Under the pieces are notes generated by a model. That model made no database searches, was not told the origin of the DNA, and worked only from the letters and a program-made list of their open reading frames with translations. A program made the translations under genes and the position numbers. DNA of 64,000 nt from CAYPNP01 sp964412195 (GTDB lineage Bacteria; Acidobacteriota; JAAYUB01): the NCBI GenBank assembly GCA_964412195.1, contig CAYPNP010000002.1:62001-126000 (forward strand), in the 5' to 3' direction. Position 1 is the stretch's first letter. Each line of letters opens with the position of its first letter. Below, in pieces: positions 40,921 to 52,000 of this stretch.

Positions 40921-42876
40921 TCAGCGGATGTGCCAAACGACTCCTCCGTAGGCGCCGAAGCCGGGTGTGGCGTAGCCGTAGATCTCCTCCGCCCGGCTGT
41001 CCAGCAGGTTCTGCAGCTTCACGTAGGTTTCGAGGTCGCGCCGGAGCTGGTAGGAGACGAGCAGGTCGACGACGCCGGAGGTGCCCATCCGGACCCGCTC
41101 ATACGGAAAGACGGAATAATCCATATCCCACCGAGGCCCCTTGACCACCACCTGCCCCGCCAGCTTGAACTTGTCCCACGGCGCATATTCCCAATTGCCG
41201 GCGAACAGGTGCCGGGCGCGCCGGAGCAGCTCCTCCCCGGTATCCAGGTTCCGGGCCTCGGTGAGGGTGTAGCTCCAGCCGGTGCGGAACGGCTTCACCG
41301 GCGCCCAGCGGGCGGTCAGCTCCAGGCCGGCCGTGCGGGCCCGGCCGACGTTCATGTAGCCGTCGGTGAAATCGATCAGGCCGTCGTAGCGGTTGTAGAA
41401 TCCGGTCGCGCCGACCCAGACGGTCTGCCCGAAGAGGTACTGCTCCACGCCCCCGTCCACCGACCAGCTCTGCTCCGGCTGCAGGCCGGGGTTGCCGATC
41501 GGACCCCACTCCGACGGCGGCGCGTAGAGCTGGTAGAGCGTCGGCGCCTTGAAGCCGGTACCGGCCGAGGCGTGGAAGCGGGTGCGGGTGGAGGGCACCA
41601 TCAGCACGGGGGCCACCCGGAAGTTCCAGTCGTTGCCGAACTGGCTGTGGTGGTCCAGCCGGACACCGCTCGTCAGGAAGAACGTCTCGCCGGACTGGAG
41701 CTGGTCCTGGAAGTACACCCCATGGATGGAGGCGCTGCGGCCCGGGAAGTTCTCCTCGTACGGCCCCCAGGCGCCTTCCGAGCGGTAGTAGGAGGAACCG
41801 GTCTCCTCCTCGTACTCGTAGCCGGCGGTCACCACGTGGCCCTTGACCGGGAAGAAGAGGTTCTGCCAGCTCACCTTGCGCAGGATGCCGGTGTAGTTCC
41901 CCTCGCTCCGGTCGAACGGGTGGTCCGGGTCGACATCGTTTCGGTAGTCCCGGTCCGTGCCGGCGTAGGAGAACTGGGCCGACTGCTGCCAGTATCCCGA
42001 CGGGTGGGCATAGTGCAGCTCGGCCAGGGCCGACGACCGCCGCTGCCACTGCCGGTAGTTGGGATCGTCTCCGTACGGCCCGCCCCAGTTGTCGAGGTCC
42101 ACCCGTCCGTCGCTGAAGTGGAACGTCACCGTCGCGTTGAGCTGCGGGTTGAAGACGTACTGGAACTTGCCGTTGGCCGAGGTGTCCCGCATGCCGTCCG
42201 CCTCGGTGTTGCCGAAGCGCTCGTCGGCCGCGGAGAAGCCGCTGGAATAGGCCTGAGCCACGGCCAGCGAGTAGCGCAGGTTCTTGTGCTCGCCGGCCGC
42301 CTCCCCGCGGAAGTTCCAGGTGTTGAAACTGCCGCCCTCCGCCGCCAGCGTGAAGGCGGGCTTCTCGGTCCCGGCGCGCGTGATGATGTGGATCACGCCG
42401 GCGATGGCGTCCGAGCCGTAGATCGTGCTCTGGGGGCCGCGGATCACCTCGATGCGCTCGACGTTGGCCAGGCTCAGCCAGCCCAGGTCGAATCCCCGCG
42501 AGGGATTCATGGGGTCGTTGAGCTCGACGCCGTCCACCATCACCAGGGTCTGGTCGGATTTGGCCCCGCGGATCAGGACGCTGACCACCTGCCCGCGGGC
42601 GCCGGAACGGACCATCTGGAGTCCCGGCACCGTCGCCAGGGCCTCCTCGACGGTCTGGAAATGCTGCCGCTCCAGCTCGGACCGGGTGATGACCGTGACC
42701 GAGCTGCCGATGGTGTGCAGGCCCGCCTCGGAGCGGGTGGCCGTGACGACCACCTCCTCCTCGAAGCGGGCGGGCGAGCCGGACGGAGGCACGGAGGAAT
42801 TCCCGCCCGCCTGGGCGGAAAGGGAGACGGACCAGACAAGAATCGGGAGAAGAGTGCCGAACGACCGAAGCGCCAT
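40921..42876 (-). CDS. btuB: TonB-dependent vitamin B12 receptor, BtuB-like
   Basis: 651 residues with a signal peptide. The TonB box region (EEEVVVTATRSEAG) and plug domain (TVEEALATVPGLQMVRSGA, VIRGPQSTIYGSDAIAGVIHIIT) are followed by a 22-strand type barrel with the conserved GTGFKAPTLYQLYAPP and LENLLD-like motif (VKLQNLLDSRAEEIYGYATPG). It takes corrinoids across the outer membrane using TonB energy. AGGAGGACTC precedes the ATG. A cobalamin riboswitch and a hairpin overlapping the ribosome site lie upstream, so synthesis should fall when B12 is plentiful. It is the first gene of the btuBFDC operon. Confidence 0.94.
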   Translation of the reverse strand: MALRSFGTLLPILVWSVSLSAQAGGNSSVPPSGSPARFEEEVVVTATRSEAGLHTIGSSVTVITRSELERQHFQTVEEALATVPGLQMVRSGARGQVVSVLIRGAKSDQTLVMVDGVELNDPMNPSRGFDLGWLSLANVERIEVIRGPQSTIYGSDAIAGVIHIITRAGTEKPAFTLAAEGGSFNTWNFRGEAAGEHKNLRYSLAVAQAYSSGFSAADERFGNTEADGMRDTSANGKFQYVFNPQLNATVTFHFSDGRVDLDNWGGPYGDDPNYRQWQRRSSALAELHYAHPSGYWQQSAQFSYAGTDRDYRNDVDPDHPFDRSEGNYTGILRKVSWQNLFFPVKGHVVTAGYEYEEETGSSYYRSEGAWGPYEENFPGRSASIHGVYFQDQLQSGETFFLTSGVRLDHHSQFGNDWNFRVAPVLMVPSTRTRFHASAGTGFKAPTLYQLYAPPSEWGPIGNPGLQPEQSWSVDGGVEQYLFGQTVWVGATGFYNRYDGLIDFTDGYMNVGRARTAGLELTARWAPVKPFRTGWSYTLTEARNLDTGEELLRRARHLFAGNWEYAPWDKFKLAGQVVVKGPRWDMDYSVFPYERVRMGTSGVVDLLVSYQLRRDLETYVKLQNLLDSRAEEIYGYATPGFGAYGGVVWHIR

Positions 42877-42880
42877 GAGT

Positions 42881-42942
42881 CCTCCTATTCACGGATGAAG
42901 CGCCCGCGCCGGCGCACGGCCGCGCGGCGGGCGTTGAATAGG
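42881..42942 (-). promoter_or_regulatory. Ribosome-site hairpin of btuB, likely riboswitch expression platform
   Basis: CCTATTCA (transcript side of 42942-42935) pairs perfectly with TGAATAGG (42891-42884), enclosing a 7-bp GC stem CGCCCGC/GCGGGCG (42933-42927 with 42907-42901). The 3' arm includes AGG of the AGGAGG ribosome site. When formed, it should hide part of that site. Confidence 0.55.
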
Positions 42943-43052
42943 ATTCCCCGGCCGGAGCAATTGATGTTTGCGGGTTCCTGGACGTAGATAAAGGACGGGC
43001 AAACGTCAATCACTGATCCTTGACCGCGAAGAATCCAGTGACATGAACCGTC

Positions 43053-43212
43053 CACAGGCAGGTATTCTGGCTCCCGGATCGTCCTCCGGCCGCCCCTTCC
43101 CGCTTATGCAAGCAGTGGCTCTGGCGGCGTTCGTCCCCGGTTACAGCGGCGGGTCCGCGGTGGCTTCGCACCACACTTCCCTGTTTCGCCCGAAGGCACC
43201 TGTCGACAGGCG
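43053..43212 (-). promoter_or_regulatory. Cobalamin (B12) riboswitch
   Basis: The minus-strand transcript contains the conserved pieces of an AdoCbl-type riboswitch: AGGTGCC, GGGAAG, GCGAAGCCACCGCGGAC, CGCCGCTGTAACCGGGG, GCCACTGC, CGGGAAGG and the B12 box GAGCCAGAATACCTGCC (43074-43058). It lies about 180 bases upstream of btuB, in the same orientation, and should control it. Together with the hairpin it fills the gap 42877-43293. Confidence 0.95.
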
Positions 43213-43293
43213 GAATGCAAATAACCGGCCCGATTCTATCGGCCCGTCCCAGGCTTGTCAAGCGACGTCCGGTAAAAATTCTCCCGAAAGCCG

Positions 43294-43322
43294 TTGTCTC
43301 GAATACGGGTTTTGCCTATAAT
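43294..43322 (+). promoter_or_regulatory. Sigma-70 promoter of the Ser/Thr kinase gene
   Basis: TTGTCT (43294-43299) and consensus TATAAT (43317-43322) are separated by 17 bases and lie 42 bases before the kinase ATG. Confidence 0.68.
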
Positions 43323-43364
43323 AGAAAACGACTCTGTAATGCCAACATTCCGCTGAAAAAGCAC

Positions 43365-45905
43365 ATGCAACGCCAGGTTCTGGGAAAGTATCGGATCGAC
43401 CGGGTCATCGGCAAGGGCGCGATGGGCGTCATCTACGAAGCCTATGACGACGCCCTCCAGCGGAAGGTCGCCATCAAGACCATGACCAGCGAGGTCATGA
43501 ACGACCCCCAGCTCCGCAAGCGCTTCTACACCGAAGCCCGGGCCGCGGGCAACATGCGGCACCCCAACATCATCACCATCTTCGACATGGGCGAGGACGG
43601 CCAGGTCCCGTACATCGTGATGGAACTCCTCCAGGGGACCGACCTCAAGTCCATGATGCAGTCGGAAACCACCTGGTCGTTCGCCAAGATCCTAAACGTG
43701 ATGATCCAGGCCGCCAAGGGCCTGCACTTCGCCCACCAGAAGGGCATCGTCCACCGGGACATCAAGCCGGCCAACATCTTCATCTGCCAGGACGGCATCG
43801 TCAAGATCCTCGACTTCGGCGTGGCCCACGTCCTGTCCTCCACCATGACCCAGGCGGGGATGCTGCTGGGCTCCCTCGGCTACATGGCCCCGGAGCAGAT
43901 CATCGGCGAGAAGGTGGACGGCCGGGCGGACCAGTACTCCATCGGCGTGATCCTCTACGAGCTGCTGACGGGCGTGAAGCCTTTCCTGGAGAAGGACATC
44001 ACGGCCACGATCCAGTCGATCCTGAAGAAGCCCCCCGTGCCGCTGCGACAGGTCCGCGCGGACTGCCCGGAGCACCTGGAACAGATCGTGCTGAAATCAC
44101 TGCAGAAGGAGCGGGACCAACGCTACCCCCACCTGGACGAGATGGCCCGGGACCTGACGGTGATCTACGGCGCCATGACCACGGCCGACGGCACGGCCCG
44201 CGCCCTGATCCTGAGCAACCCGGACACCGGCACGCTGGCATCGACCACACCGCCGAAGCCCCGCGAACAGGCCGACACCCGCGCGTGGCGCTCGATGGGG
44301 GAAGTGCTCTCGCAGAGCCGCGCGCTCCACCAGTCGGGCAGCCTGGGCGAGGCCTTCAACCTGATGAAGGAGCACTACAAGCTCTACCAAAAGGATCCCG
44401 AGTTCCAGACCTACTTCCGCAACCTCCGGCAGGAGAAAGAATCCCTCGACAAGCGGGCCCTGTTCCAAAAGCACTACCAGGACGCCCTCCGGCTGCTGAA
44501 GGAGGACAACTTCCAGCTGGCCCGGCTGGAGATGGAGACGCTGCTGAAGATCGACGCTTCCTCTCCCCTGATCAGCCAGCTCGAGCAGCAGATCTCCCGG
44601 GCCGAGCTGCTCGGGCAGATCCAGGAGTGGTCCGAGGAAGGCGACAAGATCATCCTGGCCAAGGACCACGCGATGATGGTCCGCCATCTCGAGGAGGGCG
44701 ACGAGCGCTTCGGCACGATCAAGGATTTCACCGCCCGGAAAGACCTCCTGCTCACCAAGTGGGAGAAGGTCGAGATCGAGGCGGTCCTGCTCCAGATCCA
44801 GCCGCTGGAGACCGCCGACCGGTGGGAGGAGGCGGTGGACCTGATCCGGCCGTTCCTCCGGCGCTACTCCCGCAACCGCGAGCTGGTGGAGAAATACAAC
44901 CACCTGATGAGCATGAAGCTCGAGCACGACCGCCAGCTGTCCATGCAGCAGTTCTCCCAGGACCAGCTGAAGATCGTCGACCTGCTGCTGAAGTCGCAGC
45001 AGTACGGCCAGGCGAAGAACTATCTCCTCGTGCTGCTGGAGAAATTCCCCGGCACCGCCGAATTCGAGGAGAAGATGATCGAGGTCGAGAACCGGCTCGA
45101 CTTCGAGAAGTCCATCGAGGAGATCCGCGGCTGCATCGATGAGGAGGACCTGCCCCGGGCGGAGGAGCTTTTCGAGATCCTCCGGGAGGCCTACCCCGGC
45201 GAGGTCCAGATCGAGATCCTGCAGCACGAGCTGGACCACCTCCGGCTCAGCCGGACCAACGCCGACGCGCTGGAGAGCGCCCAGTCCCGCCTGGCCAACG
45301 CGGTCAACCTGGCCGGCAAAGGGGCGTACGACAAGGCCCTGGACATCATCCGCGACCTGATGTCCGCCAACCCCGAGCACACGTTCCTGTACACCAATTA
45401 CCTGAAAATCAAGGCCGAGAAGGAGACCCGCGAGAAGGAGGAGCTGATCCGCGGGCTGCAGTCCCTCGACGAGCTCGACAAGCGCGGGGAACTGGCCATG
45501 GCCATGGAGAAGGCCCGCCAGCTCAGCGAGCACTTCCCCGCCGAAGAGACGCTCCCCACCCTGTACGGGGCAATCAGGAAGCGGTTCGTCCTGCAGCTGG
45601 AAGGCCAGGTGCGAAAGGCCGTCGCCGCCGGCCAGCTCCAGCAGGCGTCCGCCCTGCTGGAGTCCCACATCAAGCTGGTGCCTGACGAGAAGCAGCTGCT
45701 CGAGCTCCAGGACAGCCTGGACATGGAGAAGCAGAAGAACGAGCACATCCGGCAGGAGATGCTCCGGGCCCGCCAGGCGGTGAAGGAAAACCGAATCGAC
45801 GACGCCCTGGAGACGGTCAACTCCCTCATCCCGCTGAGCCCCAACAACCAGGAGCTGAAGGAGTTCCTGAAGGACGTGATCTACCGGAAGACCCGGTCGC
45901 TCTGA
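43365..45905 (+). CDS. Ser/Thr protein kinase with helical repeat region
   Basis: 846 residues. The N-terminal Hanks-type kinase domain (about 6-270) shows the Gly loop VIGKGAMGVIYEA, Lys in VAIKTM, catalytic Asp132 in HRDIKPANIF, DFGVAHVL and GSLGYMAPEQI. No membrane helix is apparent. The remaining 550 residues are almost entirely charged helices resembling TPR or coiled-coil repeats, with repeated ELLEIL-, EEIRG- and LEKFP-like segments, so they probably form a scaffold for substrates. I chose the ATG at 43365; the ribosome site is weak. The gene has its own promoter. No phosphatase is adjacent. Confidence 0.93.
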   Translation: MQRQVLGKYRIDRVIGKGAMGVIYEAYDDALQRKVAIKTMTSEVMNDPQLRKRFYTEARAAGNMRHPNIITIFDMGEDGQVPYIVMELLQGTDLKSMMQSETTWSFAKILNVMIQAAKGLHFAHQKGIVHRDIKPANIFICQDGIVKILDFGVAHVLSSTMTQAGMLLGSLGYMAPEQIIGEKVDGRADQYSIGVILYELLTGVKPFLEKDITATIQSILKKPPVPLRQVRADCPEHLEQIVLKSLQKERDQRYPHLDEMARDLTVIYGAMTTADGTARALILSNPDTGTLASTTPPKPREQADTRAWRSMGEVLSQSRALHQSGSLGEAFNLMKEHYKLYQKDPEFQTYFRNLRQEKESLDKRALFQKHYQDALRLLKEDNFQLARLEMETLLKIDASSPLISQLEQQISRAELLGQIQEWSEEGDKIILAKDHAMMVRHLEEGDERFGTIKDFTARKDLLLTKWEKVEIEAVLLQIQPLETADRWEEAVDLIRPFLRRYSRNRELVEKYNHLMSMKLEHDRQLSMQQFSQDQLKIVDLLLKSQQYGQAKNYLLVLLEKFPGTAEFEEKMIEVENRLDFEKSIEEIRGCIDEEDLPRAEELFEILREAYPGEVQIEILQHELDHLRLSRTNADALESAQSRLANAVNLAGKGAYDKALDIIRDLMSANPEHTFLYTNYLKIKAEKETREKEELIRGLQSLDELDKRGELAMAMEKARQLSEHFPAEETLPTLYGAIRKRFVLQLEGQVRKAVAAGQLQQASALLESHIKLVPDEKQLLELQDSLDMEKQKNEHIRQEMLRARQAVKENRIDDALETVNSLIPLSPNNQELKEFLKDVIYRKTRSL

Positions 45906-46082
45906 CCGGAACGGGCCGCACAGGTTCCGTCCGTCGCCGGGGCGCCGAACCAGGGAGGGGAGCGTGGCCCGTACACGGCCTTCCGAACCGAATCGGTTTC
46001 CTCGTGTCCAAGATTCCATGCAAGCGAAGTCACCCCCCTGCGTCTCCGTTTCGACGCCGATTTCTTGCCCAAGGAGAAAGCC

Positions 46083-49000
46083 ATGAATCGTTTACTCTGC
46101 GCATTGGCCCTGATTTCATTCATCATGGTGAGTTTTATGAGCGCACAAGACACGACGGCCCTGTGGAAGGAAGTGGAAAAAGCCAAGCAGGACGGCCTCC
46201 CCAAGACCGCGGTGGCCAAGCTGGAACAAATCATGGCCGCCTCCGGCAAGGCGCACCGCACGGGGGAGTGGCTCCGCGCCCTGAGCGAGAAGATCGCCCT
46301 CGAGGGGACGATCGAGGGCAACCAGCCCGCCGAGAAGGTCCGCAGGCTGCAGGCGGCCATGGAATCGGCCGGCCCCGAGGCGCGGCTCTTGCTGCGGGCC
46401 GTGCTGGCGAAGTGGTACTGGCACTACTTCACCCGGAACCGCTGGCGCTTCATGAACCGGACGCCCACCGACCAGACGGACGAGGCCGACTTCACCACCT
46501 GGGACCTGAGGAAGATCTTCGGCGCCATCGACGACCTGTACCAGGACCTCCTGAAGGAGCGGGAGAAACTCCAGAAGATCCCCGCGAGCCATTATGCCGA
46601 CTTCCTCCAATCCGGCACCATGCCCGACCGGCTGCGGCCGACCCTCTATGACTTCGTGGCCTGGGAGGCGCTGGATTTCTACACCAGCGCGGAGCAGGCC
46701 GGCGCCCAGCCCGAGGACGCCTTCGAGATCGACGCCGAGTCGGCCGCCCTGGCGAAGCGATCCGAGTTCCTGGCTTACGCGCCGCGCACGGAGGACCAGG
46801 ACTCGCCCAAGCTCAAGGCGCTGCGGATCTACCAGGGGCTGCTGTCCTTCCACCTCGCCAACGGCAACCGCGAGGCGCTGCTGGACGCCGACCTCCACCG
46901 GCTGGTCTATGTCAAGAACGAGGCCTTCGGTGAGGAGAAGAACCGTCGCTTCCGGGGGCGCCTCGAAGAGCTGCTGGCCGGCAGCGAGGACCTCGACTTC
47001 TCCTCCATGATTCGGTACCACCTGGCGGAGGCCTGGTCGGACGAGGGGGACCTCGTCAAAGCCCGATCCATCGCGCTGGCCGGCGCGGAGAAGTACCCGA
47101 AGTCCCTCGGCGGGCAGGCCTGCCGGAGCGTGGTGGCCCGGATCGAGGCCAAGTCCCTGCGGATCCAAGGCGAGCAGGCCGTGCCGCCGGGGCCCACTGC
47201 CCTGCGGCTGACCTACAAGAATTTCCGCAAACTGTACCTGCGGGTGTACCCAGACCGCTGGAACGCCTTCTTCGACGAGGAATATTCCTATCCCAACAAC
47301 CTGAACGACAAGCAGGTCCGCCAGCTCCTGGCCGGGCAGGCCCTGCGCGCCTGGGAAGTGGAGCTGCCGGAGACGCCCGACTACAAGGAGCGCACCGAGG
47401 ACATCGACGTCCCCGCCCTGCCGGCCGGTTACTACCGCGTGTTCGCCAGCTTCGAGCCCAAGTTCCTCAGTTCGCCTCTCGTCCAGCACACCTGGATTTG
47501 GGTTTCCGCCGTGACCCTGCTGTCCCGGCCCCAGCCCGGCCAGATCGACGGCTTCGTGCTGGACGCCGTCTCCGGCGAACCGGTGCCCGGCGCCGACGTG
47601 TCCCTGATCTACCGGAGCGGGCCGCGGTACCAGTACGGCCCGAAGGTCCGGACCGACGCAGACGGCCACTTCGCCATCCTCCGCCCCGGCAACACTTGGG
47701 ACAACCACGTCCATGTCCGCAAGGGGACCGACGAGCTGTTCCAGGCGGAGAACGTGTACAGCTCCGAGCGGCCCGTACGGCAAACCCAGGTACGCACTGT
47801 CTTCTTCACCGACCGCTCGCTCTACCGGCCCGGCCAGACGGTGTACTTCAAGGGCATCTGCGTGCAGATCGACGCCGACGGGAAGAACTACCAGGTGCTG
47901 CCCAAACGGAACGTCGCCGTGCAATTCCTCGACCCGAACCGGCAGGAGATCGAGAACCTCGCCCTGGTCACCAACGACTTCGGCAGCATCTCCGGCCAGT
48001 TCACGGCACCCAAGGACCGGCTGACGGGGCTGATGACCATCGAGGCCGCGGACCGCACCGGCGCGACGCAGCTGCGGGTGGAGGAGTACAAGCGGCCGAA
48101 GTTCGAGGTGACCCTCGAGCCGCCCGCCACCGCCATCAAGCTGGGCGGCGAGGTGGAGGTCGCCGGCAAGGCCATGGCCTACACCGGCGCGCCGGTGGAC
48201 GGGGCGATGGTCCGCTACCGGGTGGTCCGGCAGGCCCGCTGGCCCTACTGGTGGTCGTGGTACTTCGACGTGAAGCCCAGCGGTTCCCAGGAGATCGCCC
48301 ACGGCAAGGTGGCCACCGACGCCGAGGGCAAGTTCGTCGTCCCCTTCACCGCCAAGCCGGACCCGACGATCCCGGAATCGGACGACCCCAGCTTCGTGTT
48401 CCAGGTCTTCGCCGACGTCACCGACAACGCCGGGGAGACCCGTTCCGGCAGCACCGGGGTGACCCTCGGCTATGCCGCGCTGGCGATCAACCTGAACGCC
48501 GGCGAGACCGCCGAGTCGAACCGGGAGTTCTCCCTCTCCATCGGCACCGCCACCCTGGACGGCAAGGAATTGGCCGCGTCCGGCGCCTGGCGCATCCTCC
48601 GGCTGAAGGAGCCCCCCGCCCCCATCCGGCGCGACATCTGGTCGGAACGGCGCGGCGGACCGAAAACGGAGCAACCGGAGTTCGGCGACAACTGGCGGAC
48701 CTGGCCCGTCGACAGGGCCGTGAAAGAATCTACTTTTCAGACGGACAGCCAGAATCCCTTCTCTGCCCCCGTGAAACTGCCCGCGGGGCTGTACAAGATC
48801 GAGGCCGTCGCCAAAGACGCGTTCGGCAAGGAAGTCAAGGCTTTCCTGCCGCTCATGGTCCTGCCGGAACGGGGCTCGATCCGATTCGGCCTGCGCCTGC
48901 CGAACCTCGTTTCCCTGCCCGAAGGCGGGACGGTGGAAGTGGGCGGGACGCTGGATGCGCTCTGGGGCACCGGCTACGACGAGGGCCGCGCCATCGTGGA

Positions 49001-52000
49001 GATCGAGCACCGCGGCGAGATCGTCAAGCGCTACTGGACGCCCAAAGGCGCCACCCAGCAGCGCATCCAATGGCCCGTGGGCGAGGACTTCCGAGGCGGT
49101 TTCACCCTGCACGTGACCCAGGTGCGCGAGAACCGCGACTACGTCAACTCCCTCCACGTGACCGTGCCGTGGGACAACAAGGAGCTGGCCCTCTCCTTCG
49201 AGACCTTCCGGGACAAGATGGAGCCCGGCGCGAAAGAGACCTTCCGGGTCAAGATCCGGGGGAAGAAGGGCGAACTGGCGGCAGCCGAAATGGCCGCGGC
49301 GATGTATGACTACTCCCTCGACCAGTTCTACCCCCACGCCTGGTCGGGCTTCAACTTCTTCTGGCAGGACTGGTCCCAGCTCCGGTACCAGCCGGTCATC
49401 AACGCCTCGGGCTTCAACACCTGGCGGGACAACTGGAACGCGTACATGGGCATGCCCGAGATCGACTACCTGCACTTCCCCGAGACGGTCACCGAGTACC
49501 TGTTCGGCTACGGCTTCCCGGGCGAGCGGCGCTACATGGCCATGAAGTCCGCCGGGGCGGGACCTCCACCGCCGCCCATGCCGTCCGCCGCCCCGGCGGC
49601 CGCAGCCCCGGAAGCGATGAAGGAAGAGGCCGCTGACATGGCGACGGGCGTGGTCGGCGGCGTGGGCCGCGGCACGGGGAGCGGTGAAACCCGGTCGGGA
49701 TCGGGAGCGCCTCCGGCGGCGATCGACCTCTCCGGCGTGCAGGCCCGCAAGAACCTCAACGAGACAGCCTTCTTCTTCCCGCAACTCCTGACCGACGCCG
49801 ACGGCGGGGTGACCCTGCAGTTCACCATGCCCGAGGCCCTGACCAAGTGGAAGTTCCTCGGCTTCGCGCACACGCCCGACTGCAAGAACGGCCTGCTGAC
49901 CGACTTCGTGGTCACCCGCAAGGAGCTGATGGTCCAGCCCAATCCGCCCCGCTTCCTGCGGGAGGGCGACACCCTGCTCTTCTCGGCCAAGGTCGTGAAC
50001 ATGTCGGACAAGGAGCTGTCCGGCGCGGTGCGGCTGGAATTCAGGAACGCCCTCAACGACCAGGTGGTGGACGCCGCGCTGGGCCTGCAGGACGCGACCC
50101 AGGCCTTCAAAATTGCGGCGGGCGCCTCTTCCGGATTCACTTGGACGATCAAAGTCCCGCTGGGCATGGGCCCGCTGAGCTATACCGTCGTGGCCAGGGC
50201 CGAGTCTTTCTCCGACGGCGAGACCGGCACGGTGCCAGTGCTGCCCAGCCGGATCTTCCTGACCGAGTCGGTGCCGCTGCACATCCGCGGGCCGGAGACC
50301 AAGGACTTCACCTTCGACCGGCTGAAGCAGATCGGCACGTCCGACACCCTGGAGCCGTTCCGCCTGACGGTGCAGGTGGCCTCCAACCCCGCCTGGTACG
50401 CCATCCAGGCCCTGCCCTTCCTGATTGAGTTCCCGTACGAGTGCTCGGAGCAGGTCTTCAACCGGCTCTACGCCAACTCCCTGGCCCGGCACATCGCCAA
50501 CTCCGACCCGAAGATCGAGCGGATCTTCGCCCAGTGGCGCGGCACCGACGCCCTGAAGTCCAACCTGGAGAAGAACGAGGAGCTCAAGTCGGTGCTGCTG
50601 GCCGAGACGCCGTGGGTGCTGGACGCCCAGGGCGAGAGCGCGGCCAAGCGCCGGGTGGGGCTGCTCTTCGAGAAGAACACCATTCAATCCAATCTCGACT
50701 CGGCCGTGCGCAAGCTCACCGACATGCAGCTGTCCAACGGCGCCTGGCCGTGGTTCCCCGGCGGCCGGCCGTCCGACTACATCACCCTCTACATCGTCAC
50801 CGGCTACGGGAAGATGAAGCACTTCGGCGTGGAGGTGGACAACGCCCCGGCCCGGCGCGCGCTGGGCTACCTCGACGGCTGGATCCGGCGCTACTACGAC
50901 GACATCCAGCACAAGGAGCTGAACCACCTCTCCTCCATCGTCGCCCTCTACCTGTACGGCCGCAGCTTCTACCTGGAGGAGCAGCCCATCGGCGCCGACG
51001 CCAAGGTCGCCGTGGACTACTTCCTCGGCCAGGCCCGCAAGTACTGGCTGGACCTGGACTGCCGGATGAGCCAGGGCCACCTGGCGCTGGCTCTGAACCG
51101 CTTCGGCGACAAGGAGACCGCCCGCAAGATCATGGCTTCCATCAAGGAGCGCAGCGTCTCCAACGAGGAGATGGGCATGTTCTGGCGGGAGCTGGAGCTG
51201 TCCTGGTGGTGGTTCCGCGCCCCCATCGAGACCCAGGCCGTCATGATCGAGGCCTTCGCCGAGGTCACCGGCGACACGGCCGCCGTGGAGGACTGCAAGG
51301 TGTGGCTGCTCAAGCAGAAGCAGACCCAGGACTGGAAGACCACCGTGGCCACGGCCGACGCGGTCTACGCCCTGGTGCTGCGCGGCGACAACCCGCTGGC
51401 GAGCGACAAGCTGGTGAGGGTTTCGCTGGGCGGGACCGAGGTCGTCCCCGAGCAGGTGGAGGCCGGCACCGGCTTCTACGAGAAGCAGTACTACGATGGC
51501 GCGATCAAGCCGGAGATGTCGCAGATCACCATGGTCAAGGAGGACAAGGGCATCGCCTGGGGCGGCGTCCACTTCCAGTACTTCGAGGACATGACCAAGG
51601 TCACGCCCCACGCCACCAACCTGAGCCTGGAGAAGAAGCTCTTCGTGAACCGCGACACGCCCAAGGGCCCGGTGATCGAGCCGGTGGCCGGCCCGGTGAA
51701 GGTGGGCGACCTGCTCACGGTGCGGGTCATCCTGCGGGTGGACCGGGACATGGAATACGTCCACCTCAAGGACCTGCGCGGCAGCGGCCTGGAGCCGACG
51801 TCGGTGCTGTCGGGCTACCGCTTCCAGGACGGCCTGGCGTACTACCAGTCCACCAAGGACACCGCCAGCCACTTCTTCATCGACTACCTGCCCAAGGGGA
51901 CGTACGTGTTCGAGTACACCCTGCGGGTGCAGCACCGCGGGCGCTACCAGAGCGGCGTGGCGGAGATCCAGTGCATGTACGCCCCCGAGTTCAACAGCCA

